A stretch of 64,000 nt of DNA from Reticulitermes speratus (GCA_021186555.1 JAJKFL010000003.1:27702908-27766907); one strand, 5' to 3'; shown: positions 12,339-23,483, counted from the stretch's first letter. Translations and numbers: made by a program. The notes: generated by a model from the sequence alone, not told the origin.

Positions 12339-12766
12339 CACTGGTTGTCAACCGGTGTGTCGCGACGATTTGCCATGTGTGCTGGGAGGCTCTGAACATA
12401 AGAGTGATTGTATGAAATTAAACTTGCATACTGAAATTTTGGAAGTGAAAAACTGATAAAATTTTTCTTATATGCATGCACTCACACTGTTAACAAAGCG
12501 ATAAGGGTTCAATAAGTTTTTGCTAAGTCAAGGGAGCGCCGTCATATAAAGTTTGGAAATCTTTGTACTCGTATTTAGCTGAGCTTCTTAAACAGATGTT
12601 TATATCAAACTTCATCACGTTCTTGCTGTTTTAACTTTGTACTTTAAACAAAAAATGACGTTGTTCAGAAATAGGTGTCTTCTTATTACGAACACTAGTT
12701 TTCTATTCTAGTTCTAGAGTGTCGCCAAAAAAGAAGGAATATACCAAGAGTGACGCCAGAACCACT
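12339..12766. mobile_element. Old hAT-like non-autonomous element
   Basis: The left end CACTGGTTGTCAACCGGTG, followed by TGTCGCGAC, matches the well-known CAGTGGTTCTCAACC-type hAT terminus. The right end reads, in reverse complement, CAGTGGTTCTGGCGTC, and GTGTCGCC lies nearby inside. The flanking target duplication is weak (TATCTAGA versus GTTAGACT), so the copy is old and the ends are uncertain by a few bases. Confidence 0.5.
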
Positions 12767-13019
12767 GGTTAGACTATATTGCGTCGGAGGTAGGTGGATA
12801 AATATGATTATGGAAAAACAGCAGAATGATACTGAGAGGAAAAGCCGAAATTATCGGAGAGAAACCTATCTTAGTAACAGTTTGTCCACCATGTATCTCA
12901 CACGGAATATCGTCAGACCGAATCCAGGTCTCCGGGGTGAATTATCCTGTTAAAACGTTAACAATCGTTCACCTAATCAAGACTTTTCGTGTCAGTTATG
13001 GAATTTGAAAATTACGGTT

Positions 13020-13215
13020 CATTCTGTGTTACTTCACAGTAGAGTAATTACCTTTTATTCTATATTACTTCACAGTAATTGCCTTTTATTCTGTGTTACT
13101 TCACAGTAATTACCTTTCGCTCTGTGTTATTTCACAGTAATTACCCTTCATTCTGTATTATTTCACAGTAATTACCCTTCATTCTGTGCTATTTCACAGT
13201 AATTACAGTTCACTT
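13020..13215. repeat. 31-bp tandem repeat, about 6 copies
   Basis: A 31-bp unit containing ATTCTGTGTTACTTCACAGT and AATTACCTTT repeats with small changes (tatatt, cgctct, gtgcta variants). The first copy is longer by about 5 bp. Non-coding. Confidence 0.9.
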
Positions 13216-13764
13216 TTGTTACTTTACAGCAATCTTTGACGGCGAAACCTAATGTGAAGCTTATCATGCAATTGCCTTAGTTTTCACAGAAACAGCAGCA
13301 GAACGTAGTTTTGCTTAGTGTAAAGTAAAGTTTGTTTCCTTTGTTACTGCGCATTACACAGGGCAGTTTATACAAGTAACACACCGTCGTTCATTTCTGG
13401 AGTGTACTTGCCAGTTCTGTGCAGACCGCAAGATCAGAGGACGCAGCATGCAAACACGTGACTGCGTCATCATCGGCCTCTCTTAGGTAACCCGCAAATT
13501 TATTACCATCATAACAAACTTTACTGCAGAATACTATCCATAACTAGTTGAACATACCCATTTACCAAAGTATACGAAGTCACATCCCCGAAACCTTAAT
13601 GTTATTTTAATGCAGTTCAGATATTAATATCGGTCTAGAAAAGCTGGTCTCTCAACGGAAAAACACTCCAACTTTTCATAGTATCAGATGTAAAGATTAT
13701 ATTATAGAGAACTACAATTTTACATCGCACTGTTTATAGACATGAAATTGACCTCCCACATTAA

Positions 13765-13965
13765 GAGGGAAAAGAAGATTGAAGGTGTCCAAGCACAGGG
13801 TGCTGAAGAAGATGCTTTGACCTCAAACGGAGAAAGGTATAGGCTGCTGGAGAAAAGTGCATAATGGCGAAATTCGTAATTCGTTCTCTCCACTGAATAT
13901 TCCTAGGTTCATTAAATCAAGGAGTCCGCCTTGGGCGGGTCATGTAGGATGTATGGTGTTTATTT
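13765..13965 (+). pseudogene. Non-LTR retrotransposon fragment (extreme C-terminus)
   Basis: The plus strand reads RLKVSKHRVLKKML, stop, PQTEKGIGCWRKVHNGEIRN, then SFSPLNIPRFIKSRSPPWAG and HVG. This matches the pattern ENRVLR..FGPKR...W RKLHNEEL..LYSSPNI.RVIKSRR.RWAGHVARM found at the end of an abundant arthropod LINE reverse-transcriptase protein. A stop and missing flanks show it is a dead scrap. Further pieces of the same region lie at 17335, 43270, 48715 and 51500. Confidence 0.65.
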
Positions 13966-14347
13966 GACATGCAGATAGAATTTTAGTCGGAGAATCTGAC
14001 AGTATAAGAACACTTGCGGAATATGCACAACTAATTTCATTATTTTCACAATAACAAAATAGATGGGGACTTTATGAACATTCTGCATACAAAGGGCTAA
14101 ACACTATACTGTTCTGAACGTGAGTGCACAGCTCCCCGATAGACACAAAGAAACTGGTTGGGGAATCGATCTCCAGCCTACACAAGCACAATGGGTACAA
14201 ACAAAAACCGAAATATATTATCAGATATCCAACAATGAAGTTTTCACCCTGAGTCTCAATTAATGAACAGTGAATTCGATCAAAATTAAATAAATAGACC
14301 AACAAATGCACTATTTAACTACTTTAATGTAGTGTCCTTCTTAAATC

Positions 14348-14387
14348 ACCCTACACGTGTTTCGGACCTAGGTCCATCTTCGGGGGT
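14348..14387 (-). ncRNA. Hammerhead-like motif, left arm of element 1
   Basis: Minus strand: stem I ACCC, core CCGAAGA (CTGANGA with T4 to C), extra T, stem II GGAC-CTAG-GTCC, GAAAC, palindrome ACACGTGT, A, then GGGT. GGGT pairs perfectly with ACCC. The short self-complementary stem III suggests pairing between two RNA copies. The core change may reduce activity. Confidence 0.6.
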
Positions 14388-14628
14388 CTCAGTATTATTA
14401 AAAACTACTGAAACAATCACATGTTTAAACGAACATGCAGCAATCGCATACCGCTATTGTGGTAGAATTGTCTATATAAAATTCTAGAACATAGATATGT
14501 ATATATTTAGTTAAAACCTTATTAAAATTGTGAGACGTATATAGACAATTCTACCACAATAGCGGTATGCGATTGCTGCATGTTCGTTTAAACATGTGAT
14601 TGTTTCAGTAGTTTTTAATAACACTGAG

Positions 14629-14668
14629 ATCCCCGAAGATGGACCTAGGTCCGAAACACGTGTAGGGT
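14629..14668 (+). ncRNA. Hammerhead-like motif, right arm of element 1
   Basis: Same structure as its mirror copy: stem I ATCC pairs with GGGT (one G-T), core CCGAAGA, extra T, stem II GGAC/GTCC with a 4-base loop, GAAAC, ACACGTGT, A. It differs from the left copy only in stem I, where pairing is still possible. Confidence 0.6.
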
Positions 14669-14781
14669 GATTTAAGAAGGACACTACATTAAAGTAGTTA
14701 AATAGTGCATTTGTTGGTCTATTTATTTAATTTTGATTCATAGAAATGCACGGTGATAACAGTGTGAAAAGTGAATTCGAT

Positions 14782-15328
14782 GTTTGGCATTGCTAACACG
14801 TACACTGTCACAGTGTTCAATTTTGGGTTCATTTTTTCTAACTCACTCTTCTGAAACATTACATCAAGTGTCTACGACAGTACTTGATTCAAGCGGAAAC
14901 CTTCTTACCCATTATCGATATTTGAATTATTAATATTGTATCACTATTTACTTTCACACATGTGCAAGACGTAAAGTGCATATGAAATTTAGTCCGGAAA
15001 CACGAAAGGAAAACACTGGATTTTAAAAACATAAGATATGGAATGGATTAAACTGGCTAAGAATAATTCCCAATGTTGGGCAGTTGTATTTTATTTGTAG
15101 TTTATTTGAGGACGCTCTTTATTAATGCAGACTATGAAGCGTAGAATATTTGGATGACAGTGAATATTGAAGTGGAACGCATGAGAAAGGACACGGCCCT
15201 GTGCCACAGCTGTTCTCTTGGAGGGACAGAGGAAAGCCGCGCAAAACTTCAATCGCTATTCAAATCTACTGGACTCCGACGATGGTACATGACTCGCTGA
15301 TATAATCTTATTTTTTTGGACATTGTCC
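14782..15328. other. No gene recognised
   Basis: AT-rich DNA between the palindromic element and the next hammerhead-like site. No coding frame, terminal repeat or tRNA-like block is recognisable. Confidence 0.5.
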
Positions 15329-15385
15329 TTTGTCTAATAAAGCACGACGTTTCAGAAGCCGGCTTTGCTTTCCTCTTCAGACAAG
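15329..15385 (-). ncRNA. Hammerhead-like motif with long stem III
   Basis: Minus strand: TTGT, core CTGAAGA, a stem II with AAGC/GCTT, GAAAC, a segment beginning GTCGTGC, and finally AGACAA. AGACAA can pair with TTGTCT across the motif. Stem III spacing differs from the other sites. It may be a distinct subfamily or a decayed copy. Confidence 0.4.
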
Positions 15386-15435
15386 GACAGCACACAATAT
15401 GGTAGACTCCTTAGACAGAGCTATTCTCAGTGGCT

Positions 15436-15560
15436 GGACCCAGTCAAGTCCAAAAAAAAGGATATTATGTCACTCAGCCTCCATAGTTGTTGGCCCGACT
15501 GAGATTCGAAACGGGCACCTCCATAATACAAGACGAGAGCATTATCATTTCCTACTTTTG
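15436..15560 (-). repeat. tRNA-like SINE head
   Basis: On the minus strand, AATGCTCTCGTCTTGTATTA then GGAGGTGCCCGTTTCGAATC gives a box-B-like GTTTCGAATC at the right distance from the start. Comparable heads lie at about 62540-62625 (minus) and 56170-56280 (minus). Ends not defined. Confidence 0.4.
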
Positions 15561-16183
15561 TATACACGGTAATGAAATTCGGGTTCCCGAAAATGTAGTG
15601 AAACTTTTTATTTTCCGAATACAAAGCCAAAGCTTTATCGCTCTCGGAAAATTTTTCGCTGCAGAGGAATGACAGAGTAAATTGTTTCAGTGTCTTATAT
15701 ATGTCTTATATATGTCTCTGCAGATCGAGACAGTCGTCCAGTGATGGCTTTTAATTATGTAAGTAAATTTTAATTTCTTAATTTTAATATTATTCCTTCT
15801 TTATAATTTAGCTACTCTATCCTTATATATGTACTGTGATACTGACAATAAAGGCCGACCATACACAGGGTGATGAGCGGCCAGGTTGACTTCTAGTTTT
15901 CACTAATATATTAATCATTAAGCCTATTAATAAGTTCAGTACTCTATAAGCTGCATAGCATATGCGCCGTCAGAACAATATCTATGTACACAAGACGCAG
16001 TTAAAACTGTTCGCTCCTGCCCCAGATGGCTTCAATAAAATATCATTCATCATAGCACAGCAGTAATGTACCTGCACACTTAAGTGTTGCATATTCCATG
16101 TATTTTAAATGAATATTTATTAACCAGCTACAAAACATACCTGTCACAAAAATGTAGATACATAATGTTTCATATCCTACATT

Positions 16184-16224
16184 CTCCAACATGTTTCCTT
16201 TCTAACTGAATCATCATCAGCAAG
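16184..16224 (-). ncRNA. Hammerhead-like motif
   Basis: Minus strand: CTTG, an intact core CTGATGA, extra T, weak stem II, GAAAC, ACATGT, T, GGAG. Stem I pairs at three of four positions and stem II is poor. The core and the ACATGT palindrome are intact. Confidence 0.45.
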
Positions 16225-17330
16225 GTTACAATTTTAAGGGAAGTGAAGTTTCCAAAATCTGTACTTGCAAACAATTTCATCGATTGGCCGATATCGTATA
16301 TCCTATAAAATTCAAGTTGTTATGATATTAGTAGGCTAGTTTCAATAATCATTGTTTAATATATATATATATATATATATAGTTAAAATATTGTAATAGT
16401 AAAATTAAGCACTATTTGTAGTCTTAGACTTAGAAGTTGCTGGTGGAGTGTTCACAACATTATAATTAAATTGTCTAATTACATGAAAATTACAATTCGA
16501 TGAATTAAAACGTGTTTTGCCTTTAACATCCATACTGTGTAAATTAATCTTGCCGTAGAACAGTGCATAGGCAAGTTGTCCAATCCACCATTGAGCGAAT
16601 AGGCAGAGGTATAGAGATAAAGTGAAAACACTGCATATATGTATATATACGTACACCAAACTGTGAAGTATTGAACATGGCGTACTAATATCATAACAAC
16701 TTGCATTTCATATGATATATGATGTAAACAACAACGATGAAAGTATATGCACGTAGCGTTTTTGGATACCCCACTTCCCCTGAAAATTGTATTTTCACTG
16801 ATGAGCTTCCTTTAGAACCGTAACAGGTATGAGAATGTGTGACATAAAATATTATGTAATTACTTACATTTACCTGATATGTGTATTTTGTTGGTGGTTA
16901 ACAAATACTGCGCCTGCACTGTTAGGCAGTGCCAATATGCAGTTACATCTCATAGCTTGTGTTGGACAATGAGAGGCACCTGGCACTGTACAAAACAGCA
17001 TTCACTTTGGACATTTTCCGACCCGTATTCCCGTCCTGAACCTAGGTCCCCGCGTAATATTCACGTACCAGCAAGTCACTATGTATATTTATGCAGATTT
17101 CGTTGGGTCTCTTAAAAGTTTTACTTCAGTTTAGCAAGAGTTTTACTACCAAAATTAAGATTACGCTCCTTTTGGATATGGCACCGTGTAATTTAGTGCA
17201 AAGTCCCTTTTTTGGGGATAAACATACCTACCAAGCCACATGACGTCACATTTCAAAATACCTTAATCTTAAGAGTGTGCTATTATGTAAAAGCGTGAAA
17301 CTGAGTTTATAACTTTAAGGGAAAAACATT
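16225..17330. other. No gene recognised
   Basis: Contains a (TA)n run at about 16360-16381. Short open frames on both strands lack recognisable motifs. Confidence 0.5.
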
Positions 17331-17334
17331 GCTT

Positions 17335-17690
17335 TGTGAAGAGGGTTTGGAGGAAAGTATTTGGATGTAAGTGATAGGAGAAAGCTGCATAATGAGAAGT
17401 TCCATAATTTTAGTCTTCATTAGTAGGATTAGGATTATAAAATCGTGGCTAACAAGATGGATGGAGCACGTAGCACGCATGGGAGAGATTAGAAATGCTT
17501 ATAATAAATGATCGGAAGTTCTTAATGGAGGAGACAACTTATACGACCCAGACGTAGCCGGTAAGATAACAGGCCTACTGGAATCTATTTTGGAGACAAA
17601 GTTTCTGAGGTTGTCGGCAGGATGTATCTGTATTAGAATGGAGTGTAGTGGAACACTTATATGAAGGCGGCAATGAGACTTCAGGTTCTA
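17335..17690 (+). pseudogene. Non-LTR retrotransposon fragment
   Basis: The plus strand preserves LWRKVFGCK, then DRRKLHNEKFHNFS, and KIVANKMDGARSTHGRD in successive frames. This mirrors the RK.FGPKR..W RKLHNEEL and KSRRMRWAGHVARMG blocks of the LINE C-terminus also seen at 13765. It is heavily frameshifted and not functional. Confidence 0.5.
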
Positions 17691-17974
17691 TAAAAGCAAG
17701 TCTTGAATACGTAATGGAATACTTTTATCTGCTTTTATAGCCAGGGAAAGATCTCGGGCAGTAACGAATTGGATTAGGTTGAGTTCAGGACCCCTAGAGG
17801 GCCTCGACCTGCAGCTGTCCAGTCGCTGGCTTAATTATCACTGTTCAAAGAAATCAGCAATATTTACATCGTATCTGGTGGTACCAATAAACCTGTTAAT
17901 ATGCAGCGTGATCTAACCCTTTGAAGCAACAAGTTAACCTAAATGATAATTGAAAATTCAGCTCACATTAAAAG

Positions 17975-18080
17975 TTTAGTCTCCGTTATAAAGACCAGCT
18001 GGTTAATGGTGTTTAGGGAAATAATTGCTGTTTGTTGTGAGAATTATACTAAATACATAAACTGTGTAGGCAAAAGGCAG
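17975..18080 (+). repeat. About 100-bp dispersed repeat
   Basis: Contains AGTCTCCGTTATAAAGACCA, GGTTAATG and GGGAAATAATTGCTGTTTGT, then TGTGAGAATTATAC. Related copies are at 6677, 23175, 49670 and 54310, all on the plus strand. Not a tRNA and not protein-coding. Confidence 0.65.
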
Positions 18081-18531
18081 AGTTTTTGAATATTATATCA
18101 GCTGCTATTCTTAGTAACAGCTGTGTCATAAATAATTAAATTATTCACGAGTGGAATAAGTTAGTAAGTGTAGGCACAACGTAACATTTCTGGTGCGTTC
18201 TCTGTTATTGCCTCAATATTTTCAGTTCGTTAATGCTAAGTCCTTAAGCTCTCTTATAAAGAGCGCAAAACAGAGGAAGCGGAGAAGCGGAGAAGATTAT
18301 AAATAAGAAGACGCATTTTGGTACTTACACAACTTTTACGAAATTTTTAGCTTTCCCGCAGACTTGTTGAAGGACCTCCAACATAAAACTATGTCACTAT
18401 CAGTCCAGGGTTTCTCGAGTTACAGCATGACTTTACTGGCATAAAAATAAGCTTTGTTGAATTATGTGGAAAAATGTAAGATTTCCTGAAGAGCTGTTTC
18501 AGTTATGAATTTGTGTTTTATTCTTCTATAC

Positions 18532-19057
18532 CAGTGGTATTCAACCTGGGGTACGCTTACCCCCGGGGGTACGCGAAGACATCTTGGGAGGTACGTAAAA
18601 TAAAAAAAAATAAATGTATTATTTCATGATAAACACTGAATAATCAGGGCCAGATTTAGGGTTAGCCACAAAAGACCCGGACGTAAGGACATGCGATTTG
18701 GGAGCGCCATTTTCTCTCTCTCCCTCTCTCTCCCCTTTATGCGATTCTTATCTGGGCGGCTAATTGCATTTCAATCCACATAGTGCATATAATTTTGCTT
18801 TGCTAAAAACCTTTGTGCCTTTATTAATTTTATATAACAGGCAATAATATATTTGCTATTTAATAGCTTGATTCTCCTTTTTCTCAATTAAAACTTATTA
18901 TTTAATACATTATTTTGTATGTAATTTACTTAACTTATTTTAGATGTAGATTATAGGATATGTATAACTTGAATTATGCACCAAAAACTTTGGGGGTACA
19001 AAGTTGAAGATAAATTATATCTGGGGGTACGCGAACAAGAAAGGTTGAATACCACTC
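18532..19057. mobile_element. hAT-like non-autonomous element, 526 bp, intact target duplication
   Basis: The inverted ends CAGTGGTATTCAACCT (left) and GAGTGGTATTCAACCT (right, reverse complement) differ only at the first base. A perfect 8-bp duplication, TTCTATAC, flanks it at 18524-18531 and 19058-19065. Inner GGGGGTACGCG blocks repeat in both halves. The interior is non-coding and AT-rich with a short CT run near 18715-18735. Confidence 0.9.
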
Positions 19058-19065
19058 TTCTATAC

Positions 19066-20277
19066 AATTTGCATGGTAAGTACGCCTGTTGAAAACGTTT
19101 AGCTCGAGTGAATGAGTGAGTATATTTACAGGAGCGACTAAACTTTATGTGTGGAGGGTAATGGACAGTGAAGAGAACAGTAAAACCCTACACATTAAAC
19201 TGTACATTAAAAATAAAATTGGACATGTGCGTCCCTCCTGTCACGAAATTGAACTTAGAAATATAAAGATGCAAAACCTGAAATTAGTGTTAGAAATAAG
19301 ACGCGATAAAAATGGAAGGTACAATAAGAGTACACCTTTGGATTATGTATAAGCCTACAAAAGGAATCAAATAACTAAATTTGCATAAGCATGTGTCATG
19401 ACGTGGAAGTATCGCATAGACGTAAAACATTCAGTAACTGTTGATATTCTCAATTTGAGAGACTAATATTTTTAATAGAAATAAAATACTGGGCGCACAC
19501 ACCAGTGTAGGTGTTAATGTGCAGTGCCCTCTATTTTTATAATATTTTAATTAAAATTAGTATGTTGTGTGACATTTTCTTTAAACTTTATATAAAACAA
19601 ATTTCATGAATGTACTTTCAGTTATTATTAAGTTATTACAAACGGAGAGGACAGATCTGCCCATTTACAAATTTTTGCTACTAAAGCACCAAAAACGAAT
19701 GTTAAACAAAACTGCCAATGAGGAAAACCGTGGTATCTTACATGAAGCGGTAACAATTAGGGCTCTCTTAAGAGACAGAAATGCTGATCCGTCAATACCT
19801 TATTAACTGCCTGAACATGTTTACACCTTCATTGGGATCATAAATCTTACAGGCTACAGTACAAACACTTTGCCTTAGCCCACCCAGCGTGGTGCGGCCA
19901 TATATGAAAACATCATTTATTACTGTCATATTTTCTATACTCTGTAATTTTTATTCAGGCTGAGAGCAAATAACTTTATGTTATTCATTTGATTTAAGTT
20001 GTACGCCCCACTCTTTTAGTGTAAGGCCCAACTAGTTGAAAACATATGCTAGGGTGAGTATGAATAATGAACCAGAAAAACTGGAGAGAAAGCTATCGTT
20101 CAGATCTCGGAAGACGGTGATAATGACGTGATAGGCGTGCGTATGCTTAATATGGAACCCTAACTTTAGTACTTTTCATATTAACCAGGTCACAGGAATT
20201 TACACTGAGCCAGGTTGCTCCAGTCCTTATCCTGCATTTCAATATAATTTTGCCATTCATATATATTTAGCTATCCC
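19066..20277. other. No gene recognised
   Basis: AT-rich DNA. A 66-codon open frame at 19606-19806 shows no motif I know and no supporting context. Confidence 0.5.
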
Positions 20278-20543
20278 GCTACAGGCCTGGACATGTCCTT
20301 AGGGCTCCAGGAGGTTAAGGCTCCCAGAATTTCTAGACAATTGACACAAGAAGGTGATAAGTTTGTCACCCCTAAACATCGGCCGCCTTTACCCCCAGGA
20401 GATATCCCTGGTACTAATTTTTGTTAAGACGCTGACGCGACTCCAGGGCCATAGTGCGGCCGGAAGGATTAAGTCAATGAAAAAATTCCAGTTACCACGG
20501 CTCGTAGCGCAGTGCCTCAACCAATTGCGACACTGCGTGCCCC
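20278..20543 (-). repeat. tRNA-derived SINE (family A), minus copy
   Basis: On the minus strand it starts GGGCACGCAGTGTCGCAATT and GGTTGAGGCACTGCGCTAC, like the head at 34648. It continues with ATTGACTTAATCCTTCCGGC, a GGGGGTAAAGGCGGCCGATG block and a 3' end CCTCCTGGAGCCCTAAGGAC. The box-B region is partly deleted. Three copies are in this window (also 31537 and 34648). Confidence 0.8.
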
Positions 20544-21670
20544 CGTCCATATCTAGGTCCAAGTAATAATTTCCCTTCAGGTTTCCCGACCTATAGTTTT
20601 GTATGTACAGTCTCTTGGATAAAGCCTTGTAATGGTTTCTAGTTTTAAGAGATAAATTTTTATATTTCATAGTATTTTAATTCATCATTAAGTGCCAGAA
20701 ATATCATTTTACAAAAGTCTTAGATGTTGTGTTTCTGTGATCAGCAAATTTCTGAAGACTAAATTTTTTTAATCTGGCCTGTGAGTCACAATTTTATGTA
20801 AGATTTTGAACACACTAATGGAACTTTAATTCCTATAAGAGTAAAACAACCTGATAGAATATTAGCTATAGAATATTAGCTATCATAGACGGGCTCTTTT
20901 CCGTGAAGCGTCTCAAGCCTTTTGACTGTGGTTATATGGAATTAAATTGACAGTAACCTTATAACTCAACTTCACTACGTGCCTCCGCAATTTTCTATAG
21001 TAAAATAAATAAGTCATACGAAGCAACTTTTTTGAACTTCCAAAACCAAATGTTTAATACACTGTCACCTAGTTTAAAAATTAAAATCCCCACACTTAGC
21101 TGACAAAAGGTAGAGTATTTGTGCGTTTCTTATGATTCTCATAATAAACTGCGATGAACCGAAGCAGTAGAAGCTATTTGTTCCTCATAATGCACACACA
21201 GACGGTGTTGTTTCTGAGGTAGAAATTAAATGCTTATATTTTATTCATTAAAATCTGTCACCTCGTAAACATATAAAAGGTCGATTTTTAGCAAAAAGAA
21301 ACAAATTCAGAAATTAGTCAAATCGATCCGAAATATGAAATGCAATATAATTAGGCTACACTTTGTGGCAAATATAAACAACGCAAATAATATTAGCAAA
21401 TACGTAATGCAAAAAATCATGATAACGGAATCTAGTAATAACACTAAAACAAAGTTATTTTTATAACCCCCCCTCTCCCAGGTAATTCTTATTCTTCACT
21501 CCGTACTCAAAGTTTTGAAGAGCAGTTTTATTTGAGGTACCAGAGTTCTGAGGGCATCCACACAGCTCGATTTCTGAAGCGGTCATATAAGTAAATTCTC
21601 TATGCTGGACCAAATCGAGACACTGATAAAATAAGAAGGAAAGTAAAAAATATGGCATAATTTTTACTTG
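20544..21670. other. No gene recognised
   Basis: AT-rich DNA with a small direct repeat (ATAGAATATTAGCTAT, about 20856-20882). No conserved frames. Confidence 0.5.
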
Positions 21671-21892
21671 GATGTGCAACATACATTTGTTTGTGTGTAT
21701 GTATGTGTGTATGCATGGCTTATGTATATATGATATGTATGTATGTATGTATGTATGCACGTGGGATCTATTTGTATATATATACATATATAAAAATATG
21801 TGTATATGTATGTATATATGTATGAAAGCCTGTACATATATATATATGTGTGTATGTGTGTGTGCATGTATGTGTGCATGTATGTGTGAGTG
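21671..21892. repeat. TGTATG/TATG-rich microsatellite
   Basis: Imperfect tetra- and dinucleotide runs (TATG, TGTG, TATA). The open frames on both strands here are simple-sequence translations, not genes. Confidence 0.9.
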
Positions 21893-22374
21893 AATTAAAC
21901 CCTTTGTTAGTCTTCCACAGGAAAAGGCAAGAAAAACTATATCAAGATTTTGTTATATTTTTTAACAAAGAAATTGCACATGTATTTACTACCGCTGGAC
22001 TTCGCGTTATTTGAAAGTTGGACTGCTGGCTAGAAGTCACTACGCATCCGGAAGGTTCTGCGACAGGTCAAAGTGATCAAGGTTTTCCACGGGTTTTCTC
22101 GTTCCTAAAAAAAAATGCTAAGTTGATATCCAAATGCGGGAAATTAGACAGAGAAGTACTTTCAAATTTTTTAGTCTCACAGTTTTGGTACAGGTATTCC
22201 CCTACACAGATACAAAACCCAGCTGCCACCAAGTTCCTATACACGCAGTCCCGATCTACGAAATGAAAGAACCTGCTGATGAGACACGAATACAATAACA
22301 CGAGATTGGCCATGGGAAGTTGCGGGTACTCCAAATTGCCTGTTAAAATTCCACAAAACAATGAGACGACTTTG

Positions 22375-22575
22375 GAAGAAGAAGGAGGAGGAGAAGGAGA
22401 ATAAAAAATAATAAGAAGGTGCGACAGCGGTGGTGGAGGGGAATAAGAAGAAGTTGACGATAATCATGGTGGTGATGATTTAGGAGGAAGAGAAAATAAT
22501 AATGATAAGGATGATGATGCAGAAAAGGAGGAGGAAAGTAGAAGAGGAAGAAGAAGAAAAAGAAGAACAAAGCCT
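22375..22575. repeat. Purine-rich GAA/GGA low-complexity tract
   Basis: Long strand asymmetry of A and G with short GAT interruptions. The minus-strand open frames (poly-F/S/L) are artefacts of this composition. Confidence 0.85.
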
Positions 22576-22846
22576 CGATAACAAAATTTTGACAGTGTGT
22601 TAGCTGTCATCCTCGTGGCTGAAAATAAAGGTAAAATTACCCAAAAAAGCTGTTGAGTCGATGGCATAGCATTCCTGCGTTTTATTCCTGAGGCTCCTGG
22701 TAAAATTTCAGTCACAAGATCACTTACGCATATTACGTATTTCGTGGATTTCCTCATTCCATCTCGAAAGTGTACCTCAAAAAGGCCGTGAATACATCCT
22801 TCCATATCTTGCCAATTCATTGTTCACTAATCATCTTAATATTAGG

Positions 22847-22848
<2 letters not shown>

Positions 22849-22886
<38 letters not shown>

Positions 22887-22905
22887 CCCGAAGTACTTCG
22901 GGTGG
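22849..22905. repeat. (TA)n microsatellite abutting a perfect palindrome
   Basis: About 36 bp of TA is followed by CCCGAAGTACTTCGGG, a perfect 16-bp palindrome at about 22888-22903. The junction may mark the end of an unclassified mobile element. Confidence 0.7.
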
Positions 22906-23174
22906 CGTTAACTAAAAAATAAATAAAGAAACAAATAAATCTTTTCATTCTGAATGTCATGTGAAGTTGAAGTCATGACAGATACGAACCAAATTTAAAT
23001 AAACCAAAGTTTCATTGTAAACTCAAACATAAAACTTAATCGAAAGGTGTTTTGTAGATGCGTTGGTACATTCAAGGCTTCTTAAATATGTCACAAGAGA
23101 AAGAAACGCACAGTACATCTCTTCCCCGTGAACCCTGAAAATCTTATATTTACACATTAAATTCCCACGTCAAA

Positions 23175-23275
23175 CGCAACGAACTGAGTCTCCATTACAA
23201 TATCCAACATTTTAAAGTTGTTCAGGGAAATAATCGCTGTTTACTGTGAGAATCATACAGAACACAAGATGTACG
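23175..23275 (+). repeat. About 100-bp dispersed repeat
   Basis: Contains GAGTCTCCATTACAATATCC, AAAGTTGTTCAGGGAAATAA and TCGCTGTTTACTGTGAGAAT. It belongs to the family described at 17975 and lies just 3' of the receptor exon, in what should be its intron. Confidence 0.65.
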
Positions 23276-23474
23276 GTTACGTTGCAGAGATCTTAATGTT
23301 GAAGCAAGTCGTGCACGCAGTAACCACGGTGCTTTATTGTTACTAATTCACAGGTGTCTCACAGAAGCACAAAGTAAGAGTAAAAAAAGGTTATTTTTAT
23401 ACATAAATCTTGTAACAGAGGGGTACAGGGTACTTAAACAAAAGTACTGATTGTCTAAAGAAGAGAGTAACGTA

Positions 23475-23483
23475 ACTGACCTT
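23475..23483 (-). other. Splice donor of the receptor exon
   Basis: On the minus strand the sequence AAG|GTCAGT matches the donor consensus (exon ends at 23481). The conserved receptor sequence stops exactly here (CWSRDFRR), and the intron would split an Arg codon after its second base. The open frame continues 43 residues beyond into unrelated hydrophobic sequence, which supports intron rather than coding. Confidence 0.85.

Larger units (their letters stand above)
14281..14769 (+). mobile_element. Palindromic element 1 with paired hammerhead motifs and target duplication
   Basis: Two 198-bp arms, 14281-14478 and 14538-14735, are near-perfect reverse complements around a 59-bp AT-rich spacer. 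A 34-bp tail follows the right arm and contains AATGCACGGT (14745-14754). The whole is flanked by a perfect 12-bp direct repeat, AGTGAATTCGAT (14269-14280 and 14770-14781). Each arm contains a hammerhead-like motif pointing outward. This is the layout expected for inverted terminal repeats of a Penelope-like element inserted by retrotransposition; that identity is inference. No protein is encoded. Confidence 0.75.

Noticed and set aside
19606-19806. Small gene of 66 codons
   Set aside because: No motif, start context or neighbour supports it.
22343-22820. Minus-strand proteins rich in F, L and S
   Set aside because: Caused by the purine-rich low-complexity tract.
23348-23480. Last 43 codons of the receptor open frame as true coding sequence
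   Set aside because: They follow a consensus donor and bear no resemblance to D2-like receptor tails; mentioned only as a possible retained-intron product.
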